Below, in pieces: positions 58,343 to 64,000 of a DNA stretch of 64,000 nt. The notes beneath the pieces were generated by a model. It saw only the letters and a list, made by a program, of their open reading frames with translations, was not told where the DNA came from and ran no database searches. The position numbers and the translations under genes were made by a program. Source of the stretch: a virus. The stretch spans positions 19,405 through 83,404 of the IMG/VR virus record IMGVR_UViG_3300033143_004212; one strand, written 5' to 3'. The first letter of the stretch is position 1. Every line of letters begins with the position of its first letter.

Positions 58343-58957
58343 CTAACTATCTATATATTCTCATCTATATCCATAAGCAGTTTTTCGTTGACCGTTACAT
58401 ACCTTACATATATGACTAACTTTTTTTACATCTCCGAGTTGTCTTGCTGCTTCATTTACTGATTCATAAGTTTTTAATACTTTTAAAGTATTCTTATCTA
58501 ATTTAGCTACTTTTCTTTTATGACCATCAATCTTAATATTATTCCCTTTTAAGATTCTTCTTATCATTTCTTTGCAAGTATTAAAATACTCAGCAGTATT
58601 ATTAACATGTTTTAACTCTTTGTATTTTTTAATAACTTCTTTATCAGTATATGGAAAAGTTCTTGTGCCTTCTCCACCAAGCGTTGCATTATAGCCATTA
58701 TTATAAGAATCATATTCTTTAATAAATTCAATTTCCATTAATTCTAATAGACCTTCTTCATACTCTCCAATTAATTCAACTGAAAAATTTTCAATTCCAT
58801 ACTTATTTATTGCTCTATATAGAGGTCTATGCTTATTATTTTCTCTTTTTGAGTTATAAATATGCTGTTTATATCTTTCTTTAATAGTTAGATATGTTTT
58901 TCCTATATAAATCTTGCCATTCATTTTATTTATAATTTTATATATTTTACCAATCAT
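58343..58957 (-). CDS. GIY-YIG homing endonuclease
   Basis: A 204-residue GIY-YIG endonuclease. The catalytic domain starts GKIYKIINKMNGKIYIGKTY and carries RYKQH (Arg) and IKEY with the metal-binding Glu. The middle helices and a C-terminal NUMOD/HTH segment (LKTYESVNEAARQLGDVKKV; HICKVCNGQRKTAYGYRW) bind DNA. TGA at 58361 gives YGYRWEYID, matching the W usually found in that C-terminal NUMOD tail; the frame then ends at TAG 58343-58345. Start chosen at ATG 58957 with AAGGAG upstream. A mobile element-like gene inserted among replication genes, with its own promoter. Confidence 0.9.
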
Positions 58958-58986
58958 CTTTTTTATTCTCCTTATCACCTCTATAT

Positions 58987-59014
58987 ATTATATCATTTTT
59001 CTTAGAAAGGTAAA
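58987..59014 (-). promoter_or_regulatory. Promoter of the GIY-YIG gene, degenerate TAACT box type
   Basis: On the minus strand TTTACC and TATAAT are 16 nt apart with TGA before the -10; AACTAAAATAG begins 11 nt before the -35. It lies at the end of the ligase gene. Confidence 0.7.
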
Positions 59015-59019
59015 CTATT

Positions 59020-60147
59020 TTAGTTAAATATTTTTGCAAGTGTGCAATCTTTAGGGTCTATATCATCTCTAAATCCTAGTAATCCAATTTTTGAGTTTAG
59101 ATATAAATGTCTTAATTTATTTATATTAACTCCTGGTTCCATTGCTCCTATAACCATTGGCATACCAATAAATTTTTCTTGGTCATACTTAATTTTCCTA
59201 AGTAATTCCTCTGTTATTCCTGAAGATACAGTTCCTATATATTGTAATACTTCATTTTCATCATATGCACCAACTCGAATAGAGCCTATCCAATTCATAT
59301 ACGCTGCTTTCGTAATTGCATCCCCATAATTATCAAAATAACTCCAAGTTTCTAGTTCTTTACCTTCATAATAATAAGTTGGTTCACAAAATCCCATGCA
59401 TACTACGTCTAAATCTGCTAGTTCTTTTTTAAATTTAATTGTATTCCAAGCCGGACGTTTATTAGGAACTATTAAACCAAGTTTACTTTTTAATACAATT
59501 CCTTCTTCTTCATTAGCAAATGCATCCGAATATACTTGTCCTAAATCTTTTGTATACGTTTCTGCAAATTCGATAAACATTTTATCTCTATCTGAAGCAA
59601 GCTCTTCAAATTGCATTTCTAATGCATGTAAAAGTACTAATCTTTCTTCAGTAGTTACTTTTAAAAGTGAATTGCCATTAAGCATAGATATGTCATGTAT
59701 ATAAAATCGCAACTTTGTGTTGTCATCATTTTGTTGACGCTTACAAGCTTTAGCTGGCAAGCAACCCATAATCTTCGTAACTTCATTAGAGCCTCCCTTG
59801 GCAGATATAATTTCTCCTATTAATATTGTATCATCTGATATATGCTTTTTTAATATTTCCGCAATATGTGGTACGTTAGATAATTTTTCAGATAATAATC
59901 CAGTTTTCTTTGATACGCTTTTACTAAAAAGATAACAATTTTTTTCATGTTTCTCGTATGAATAGTAATAACCATCTTTTTTAATTTGTGCAATATATTT
60001 TCCACCTGAAAGTATATCATCTTTCATATGTTTTTTATTTTTTGGTAAAGTCCAAACTTTCATTGGCATAATCATTATTGCTTCTGGATAAAGAGCATCT
60101 ATTTGTTCCCTTGTAAAATCATTAATCTTAATTCCTTGTAACTCCAT
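59020..60147 (-). CDS. ATP-dependent DNA ligase
   Basis: A 375-residue ATP-type ligase. Motif I is KYIAQIKKDGYYY, with the adenylated Lys in the KxDG signature. Motif III-like TILIGEIIS, motif IV EEEGIVLKSK, and motif V NTIKFKK follow. The OB-fold domain is at the C-terminus. The length is short, as in many phage ligases. It seals nicks left on the lagging strand after RNase HI removes primers. It lies in an operon with the guanylate kinase and ClpP-like genes. Confidence 0.9.
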   Translation of the reverse strand: MELQGIKINDFTREQIDALYPEAIMIMPMKVWTLPKNKKHMKDDILSGGKYIAQIKKDGYYYSYEKHEKNCYLFSKSVSKKTGLLSEKLSNVPHIAEILKKHISDDTILIGEIISAKGGSNEVTKIMGCLPAKACKRQQNDDNTKLRFYIHDISMLNGNSLLKVTTEERLVLLHALEMQFEELASDRDKMFIEFAETYTKDLGQVYSDAFANEEEGIVLKSKLGLIVPNKRPAWNTIKFKKELADLDVVCMGFCEPTYYYEGKELETWSYFDNYGDAITKAAYMNWIGSIRVGAYDENEVLQYIGTVSSGITEELLRKIKYDQEKFIGMPMVIGAMEPGVNINKLRHLYLNSKIGLLGFRDDIDPKDCTLAKIFN

Positions 60148-60157
60148 AGTACCTCCT

Positions 60158-60892
60158 TTATCTCAAAACGAAATATTTCATTATATATTCAACCACTTCA
60201 AAAGGCGTCATGCTTTCTGCTTTTATGACATTTTGCACTGGTATATTCTTTTCTATTTTCTTTAATACATTTTCTCTATCATCTTTTGCTCTTCTCATCC
60301 ATTCTAACTCATTGAAATTAGAACGTTTAAGAGCTCTTTGTCTTCTTGTTTCTTCTGACACTTCTAAATAAATTGGGATAACTATATCTCCCAATTCTTT
60401 TTTTAGTTTATCGTATCCATCATAATCTACTATCGCTATATAATTCTTTTTCCCTAACTCTAAATCTTTAGTTGAGTATCCATAATACCAAATATCAGCT
60501 TCATTATTCTCATTTATAACATTATATGACCTTTCAATATTAAAACCTTTTTCAAATGCCAAGTCAAGATATTCTTGTCTAGTTAAAAAATAATAAGTCT
60601 CACCTTCAATTTCTCCATCTCTTTTAGGACGAGAAGTGAAGCTTTTTATCCTGTTAAAATTATAATGCTCTATTAACAGATCTTCGGTTAAATCTTTCCC
60701 CGCTCCACTAAATCCTATAATAGCAAATACTCTACCACGAGCAGTAAAATTATCATAAAACATGAATCTTGGATATTCAAAATCTATTCCCCTACTTCTT
60801 AAAATTATTGTTTTTTCTGTTTGCTTAACAATAAATCCATTTAAGACAGGTTCAGAATTGTGATTATTATAAAATTTTATATAACCATTCAT
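60158..60892 (-). CDS. gmk: Guanylate kinase-like nucleotide kinase
   Basis: A 244-residue protein. The first 50 residues are an extra N-terminal beta-rich segment (SEPVLNGFIVKQTEKTIILR). The kinase core has Walker A GFSGAGKD, then the guanylate-binding region IKSFTSRPKRDGEIEGETYY and lid arginines (RRQRALKRSN). It should phosphorylate dGMP/GMP, adding to the nucleotide-supply genes. The N-terminal extension is not part of a standard Gmk and may be a regulatory or binding module. AAGGAG precedes ATG 60892. Confidence 0.82.
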   Translation of the reverse strand: MNGYIKFYNNHNSEPVLNGFIVKQTEKTIILRSRGIDFEYPRFMFYDNFTARGRVFAIIGFSGAGKDLTEDLLIEHYNFNRIKSFTSRPKRDGEIEGETYYFLTRQEYLDLAFEKGFNIERSYNVINENNEADIWYYGYSTKDLELGKKNYIAIVDYDGYDKLKKELGDIVIPIYLEVSEETRRQRALKRSNFNELEWMRRAKDDRENVLKKIEKNIPVQNVIKAESMTPFEVVEYIMKYFVLR

Positions 60893-60902
60893 ATACTACT
60901 CC

Positions 60903-61877
60903 TTATTTTTTTCGTTTTTGTTTCCTTTCGGCTCTTCTTTTCTTTCTACAGTCTGAACATTTGCATCCTTTTCCATGTACTGCTATAGGTTCTACATGAA
61001 CTTTTTTGACCTTCTCTGTTGTCTTTTTTTTTAAAGGATAAGTTCTGCATGCTACGCAATCACAATTTTCATTATCTTCATCATGTCCTGTTGTTATAGC
61101 AAGTATTCCTTTTTTATCTTCTATTTCTTTAGGTTCTTCTTTAGGTTCTTCTTTAGGTTCTTCAACTTTTTTTACTTTTTCTTGTGCTTTTTTTTGTACT
61201 TCTTTAATAGCTTTCATAATTTCTGTAACAGTATCTGTTTTTTTATCGCTATTAGGAGTAGTTCCTTTATCGTCAGGAGTAGTTGATGATTGTTTACTTG
61301 CTAATACTTCATTTGCTCTATATGTTTCTAAATCATATACCATATCAATAATTCCATTCTCAAATGCTTCATCATTGTCCATATAGTATTGAAAATCTTC
61401 TTTTCTAACTCTTTCCATTATATCTTCTGGTATTCTACATTCTTTTCTAGTAATTGCTACTAATTTTTCATACATTTTTAAATACATTTCAGAAAACTCA
61501 CTCACTTGATTAGGAGAAGAATTTAAAATTCCCCATTTAGCAGAATGATATAAGAAAGTTGTATGAATATGTGCAACTCTTTTAGCTCCTCCTAGGAAGG
61601 CAAGCAAAGCCGCACTTCCCACTAAACCACTTGCTATTGTAATTACAGGCGTTTCACTATTCTTAATAATAGCATACAGAGACATTCCCGCGTGTAATGA
61701 ACCTCCTCCAGAATTAATATGTAGACTAATAGGATGTGATTTATAACTTCTTGGTCCATTATTAACCATCTCTGTATCATATCTATTAATAGCATTAATT
61801 TTTTCTATTACTTGTCTTGCTGATTTTAAATTAATTTCTCCAAATAAGTAAATATCTCTTTCAAAGTTAAATTCCAT
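60903..61877 (-). CDS. ClpP-like serine protease with C-terminal Cys-rich tail
   Basis: A 324-residue protein. The ClpP fold covers residues 1-190: oxyanion-type loop INSGGGSLHAG, nucleophile Ser88 in GLVGSAALLAFLGG, and catalytic His111 in LYHSAKWG. The rest is unlike cellular ClpP: a Thr/Asp-rich linker, a charged coil with EEPKEEPKE repeats, then two Cys pairs (CDCVAC and CKCSDC) likely to bind zinc, and a very basic end (RKKRRAERKQKRKK). Phage ClpP homologues can act as head maturation proteases, but this one lies far from the head genes, among nucleotide and ligase genes. The target is unknown. Confidence 0.8.
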   Translation of the reverse strand: MEFNFERDIYLFGEINLKSARQVIEKINAINRYDTEMVNNGPRSYKSHPISLHINSGGGSLHAGMSLYAIIKNSETPVITIASGLVGSAALLAFLGGAKRVAHIHTTFLYHSAKWGILNSSPNQVSEFSEMYLKMYEKLVAITRKECRIPEDIMERVRKEDFQYYMDNDEAFENGIIDMVYDLETYRANEVLASKQSSTTPDDKGTTPNSDKKTDTVTEIMKAIKEVQKKAQEKVKKVEEPKEEPKEEPKEIEDKKGILAITTGHDEDNENCDCVACRTYPLKKKTTEKVKKVHVEPIAVHGKGCKCSDCRKKRRAERKQKRKK

Positions 61878-61914
61878 AAGTAAACTCCAATCTTTACTGT
61901 GTATAGTTTGATTA

Positions 61915-61929
61915 TGTATAAATTATACA
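61915..61929. repeat. Palindrome in the ClpP-like gene leader
   Basis: TGTATAA-A-TTATACA is a perfect 7-bp inverted repeat around one central base, between promoter and start codon. It has the form of a small dimeric repressor site or a short hairpin. Confidence 0.5.
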
Positions 61930-61955
61930 TTTTTTTTATATTCTTTATTATCTAT

Positions 61956-61984
61956 ATTATAACAAAAATAAGAAAAAAACACAA
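61956..61984 (-). promoter_or_regulatory. Promoter of the clpP-like/gmk/ligase operon
   Basis: On the minus strand TTGTGT and TATAAT are 17 nt apart with TGT before the -10; AACTATTATCC starts 11 nt before the -35, the same AACT spacing as in other early promoters. The leader to the gene is about 70 nt long. Confidence 0.82.
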
Positions 61985-61996
61985 GGATAATAGTTG

Positions 61997-62197
61997 CTAA
62001 TCTAAGTAATCTCTTGTATTCTTCTTATGTTTCCCTTTTCTGTTGTAATCACGTTTCGATTTATGCGCACCAGTGCCTGATTTTACGACATCTAAGTGTT
62101 TACCTAATTTTCCGGCGGAGTTTTTAACTAAATCTTTCCCAGAAAATACGCCGATTGTTATTTTTTTCTCCTTTTTCTTTCTATATTTTTTACTCAT
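61997..62197 (-). CDS. Small very basic protein
   Basis: A 66-residue protein, about 40 percent Lys/Arg, beginning MSKKYRKKKEKK. I placed the start at ATG 62197, which has AAAGGTG at usable spacing; the earlier start codons sit on top of the ribosome site. Such small basic proteins may bind nucleic acid or host proteins; no family is recognised. It ends at TAG 61997-61999. Confidence 0.55.
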   Translation of the reverse strand: MSKKYRKKKEKKITIGVFSGKDLVKNSAGKLGKHLDVVKSGTGAHKSKRDYNRKGKHKKNTRDYLD

Positions 62198-62219
62198 TTT
62201 TTTCATCACCTTTCATGGT

Positions 62220-62256
62220 AAATACGAGGACTAATCAAATCCTCGTATTTTTTTTA
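62220..62256 (-). terminator. Hairpin overlapping the phosphoesterase stop codon
   Basis: A perfect 11-bp stem AAATACGAGGA/TCCTCGTATTT with a 9-nt loop that contains the stop codon. The T run is strong on the plus strand and weak on the minus strand, so it may act mainly against transcription entering from the other side. Confidence 0.6.
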
Positions 62257-62728
62257 TTTCTTCAAAGCTGATAGGAGTATAATTAATGTTCTCCACAGAT
62301 ACATTAAAATAATACTTTTCTATCATGTTGTTATCATGGATATGTCCATGAATGTTTAGATATGGTGTCCATCCTTTCGTATAAATCGGCTCATGAGATA
62401 TTATAAAGAATTTTTTATAAAGGATAGGATATTTATATACTTCTTTAAATCCTAAATCTTTATAATAGGTTTGACTAGTTCGATCATGGTTTCCTAGTAT
62501 AAGGATTTTTCTTCCTTTAAGTCTGTCTATTATAGCTTTAGTTTGTTTTTTTGTTCCAAAAGAAACATCTCCAACTACAAAGACCGTATCTGCTTTCTTT
62601 ACTACTCTGTTCCAATTATCAATTATAGCTTCATTCATTTCATTAACATCTTTAAAAGGTCTATTACAAAACTTAATAATCCTTTCGTCATAAAAATGCA
62701 TGTCTCCGATAAAAAATATTCTTGACAT
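62231..62728 (-). CDS. Calcineurin-like metallophosphoesterase
   Basis: A 165-residue single-domain phosphoesterase. The metal-binding motifs are in order: FIGDMHFYDERI, VFVVGDVSFG, ILGNHD, HEPIY (His of motif IV), and IHGHIHD. The start is ATG 62728 after AGGTGG; 16 residues upstream in frame overlap the preceding gene and are not counted. Phage enzymes of this type act on nucleotides or terminal phosphates of nucleic acids, but the substrate is not evident here. Confidence 0.9.
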   Translation of the reverse strand: MSRIFFIGDMHFYDERIIKFCNRPFKDVNEMNEAIIDNWNRVVKKADTVFVVGDVSFGTKKQTKAIIDRLKGRKILILGNHDRTSQTYYKDLGFKEVYKYPILYKKFFIISHEPIYTKGWTPYLNIHGHIHDNNMIEKYYFNVSVENINYTPISFEEIKKIRGFD

Positions 62729-62735
62729 AATCCAC

Positions 62736-63281
62736 CTACCATTTACTATATTTATCTGCATATCCTGATGCCGCATATGAATCTGGTTTAATTTTTACAT
62801 CGCAACCCATAGCATTAAACATTCGATATACTTCTTCAATGAATTTTTTTGTTTTTCCATTGTGACCAATGTCTACATGTGGTACAAGTAAGAATGATGC
62901 ATCTTTATATACATAGTCTATTGTAATTTCTAATACTTTTTCTGCAATATTTGATTCAAAAAATTTGTAAGATAACATTTGAGTTAATTGACATTCAGTC
63001 ATAATTTTTTCTTTTAATTCAGAATAACGTCTTTTTTCTACTTGTACATATCTCCATCCCCAAGCACCTTGACCTACTCTGTGTAAATGTACAACACTTA
63101 CAAATTTAGTAGCATTAGCTTTAGGTTTAACTTGTGAATCTGTTCCAACAGAAAGAACATATTTTGCATCTGGTCTTTCTCCTATTATTCTTAATATTTC
63201 TTGTTCCATTTCTGAGAAAGTTACTATTTCTCCAATTCCATTAATAAAAATTCTTCCTTCAAAATTTGACTCCCAATTCAT
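62736..63281 (-). CDS. YkuK-like RNase H-related nuclease
   Basis: A 181-residue protein of the YkuK (DUF458) type. The core shows LSVGTDSQVK, an acidic DxSx motif at the end of a first strand, then FVSVVHLHRVGQGAWGWRYV, a central helix, and LLVPHVDIGHNGKTKK with a second Asp. The C-terminus, KPDSYAASGYADKYSKW, carries the last acidic residue. These proteins are predicted RNase H-fold nucleases of unsettled function, first seen in Bacillus. All Trp codons are UGG. It ends 8 nt before the phosphoesterase gene. Confidence 0.8.
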   Translation of the reverse strand: MNWESNFEGRIFINGIGEIVTFSEMEQEILRIIGERPDAKYVLSVGTDSQVKPKANATKFVSVVHLHRVGQGAWGWRYVQVEKRRYSELKEKIMTECQLTQMLSYKFFESNIAEKVLEITIDYVYKDASFLLVPHVDIGHNGKTKKFIEEVYRMFNAMGCDVKIKPDSYAASGYADKYSKW

Positions 63282-63308
63282 AAAATTCCCCTCACTCCCG
63301 TTGTTCTC

Positions 63309-63698
63309 CTATCCTCTATATAATTTTAAATTACCTGTTATCTTATCTATTTCGTTATTAAATCCTGGTCCAATACCTAGGCAAGTTGCAGTTCCTGGCT
63401 CGACTTCTGTTCTGCCATCATCCACGATTAAAGCGCACGGTAATCCTTTACTCTTGGCTAATTTATATAAAGCTATTAACTCTGCTTCACTATCAACTTG
63501 CAATACTACTTTCGTGAAGTCTTCTGCTAACCACTTATATGCCGCAGATTTTTTCTTTAATTTAAAGACTGTATCTCCTTTTGATTCTCTTATTTCATCC
63601 AAAAGTGCACCTAATGAAGCATGAGCTACTTGCGCCGCTAATTTTCCGGCTGATAAGTTTAAGTCTCTCCGTGCTATAATTACTTGTTTCACTTTCAT
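63309..63698 (-). CDS. pth2: Peptidyl-tRNA hydrolase 2 (archaeal/eukaryotic type)
   Basis: A 129-residue PTH2 that cuts peptide from peptidyl-tRNA and so rescues tRNAs from stalled ribosomes. Family signatures: VKQVIIARRDLNLSAGKLAA, QVAHASLGAL, ALIVDDGRTEVEPGTAT and CLGIGPG. Bacteria normally use the unrelated Pth1, so this is a phage-carried alternative. The start is ATG 63698 behind GGGAGGGA. It may help translation in a cell where the message is being degraded or slowly decoded; that is an inference. Found between YkuK-like and an uncharacterised gene. Confidence 0.92.
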   Translation of the reverse strand: MKVKQVIIARRDLNLSAGKLAAQVAHASLGALLDEIRESKGDTVFKLKKKSAAYKWLAEDFTKVVLQVDSEAELIALYKLAKSKGLPCALIVDDGRTEVEPGTATCLGIGPGFNNEIDKITGNLKLYRG

Positions 63699-63708
63699 GA
63701 TTCCCTCC

Positions 63709-64000
63709 CTAGTTACTTGAATATTGGCTTTCACTCCATACATCCTTAAATAGTTTATCTAATTCTTCCTTTTGCGATTCATCAGTTATAATGAAAGCCG
63801 CGTCTGCAAATCCTGAGATTGCAAGGTTTATTCCTCCTGCTATATATAAGTCACCAATGTTGTATAGCTTTAAATGGGACTTTTGATGATATTTGATATT
63901 ATGAGTTAAATCTAACATATTTTCTGTATCTTCAAAACGTTCCATAACTGCTTGATAACGTTCTTCGCAATGTTTACATCCTTCAATACATTTATTAAAG
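63709..64000 (-). CDS. Cys-containing protein of unknown function, 5' truncated by window
   Basis: An open frame runs from the right edge to TAG at 63709-63711. The last part (MERFEDTENMLDLTHNIKYH) has its own ATG at 63945 but no clear ribosome site, and in-frame codons upstream continue FNKCIEGCKHCEERYQA with a CxxxCxxC arrangement. The gene therefore probably starts beyond the window. The C-terminal part contains GGINLAISGFADAAFIITDE, perhaps alpha/beta. No family recognised. Confidence 0.5.
   Translation of the reverse strand, partial: FNKCIEGCKHCEERYQAVMERFEDTENMLDLTHNIKYHQKSHLKLYNIGDLYIAGGINLAISGFADAAFIITDESQKEELDKLFKDVWSESQYSSN

Noticed and set aside
1-64000. UGA as glycine (code 25) or selenocysteine, or the broken frames as pseudogenes
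   Set aside because: UGA columns fall on conserved Trp in RNase HI, thymidylate synthase, reductase and GIY-YIG tail. There are too many sites for selenocysteine and no shared hairpin after them. Pseudogenes would not show only TGA interruptions with TAA/TAG kept as ends.

Overview
The window is a contiguous piece of a tailed bacteriophage genome (Caudoviricetes, siphovirus type). It is AT-rich, densely packed, and carries head, long-tail, lysis, replication and nucleotide-metabolism genes. No integrase, repressor/lysogeny module, tRNA or CRISPR array is visible, and both ends run off the window, so the genome is larger than 64 kb and probably lytic.

The central point is the genetic code. 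UGA is read as tryptophan (translation table 4 behaviour). By my count about 41 in-frame TGA codons lie inside otherwise intact genes, many at positions where the protein family has an invariant Trp (RNase HI, DHFR, thymidylate synthase, class II ribonucleotide reductase, DnaE). Every gene with a clear end stops at TAA or TAG, and none at TGA. All gene calls here use UGA=Trp, which merges about 30 apparent fragments into full-length genes. It also recovers genes that standard-code calling misses entirely, such as RNase HI at 47274-47768.

Layout. 1-3572: packaging genes (zinc-ribbon/small terminase candidate split by an HNH homing endonuclease, then TerL). 3646-8219: portal, protease/scaffold, decoration and major capsid proteins. 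8332-13967: head-tail joining genes. 13981-21549: tail tube, tail chaperone candidates and a tape measure broken by one frameshift. 21600-31118: Dit, tail-associated protein and long tail fibre with accessory tip proteins. 31158-34194: lysis region, with an amidase on the opposite strand under a perfect consensus promoter, membrane/holin candidates and a second amidase-fold protein that has lost both zinc-binding histidines. 34213-37631: further virion or adhesin genes, one a tandem-repeat protein of 785 aa.

From 37672 to the right edge everything is on the minus strand. The order along the window is RuvC-like resolvase, dUTPase, small unknowns, B12-dependent ribonucleotide reductase, DnaE polymerase, RNase HI, RecD-like helicase, RecJ, primase, DnaB helicase, zinc protein, Sak4-like ATPase, SSB-like protein, winged-helix proteins, DHFR, thymidylate synthase, GIY-YIG endonuclease, DNA ligase, guanylate kinase, ClpP-like protease, phosphoesterase, YkuK-like nuclease and peptidyl-tRNA hydrolase 2. 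These form several operons driven by TTGACT-N17-TATAAT promoters with an extended TGN -10. Five of them share a TAACT or AACT box 11 nt before the -35. Together they give the phage a near-complete replication fork plus its own dNTP supply.

Host. UGA=Trp, low GC and strong AGGAGG ribosome-binding sites point to a Mollicutes/Bacillota-like host. The intact peptidoglycan amidase argues for a host that still has a cell wall, unlike mycoplasmas. That tension is the most interesting biological question in the window.
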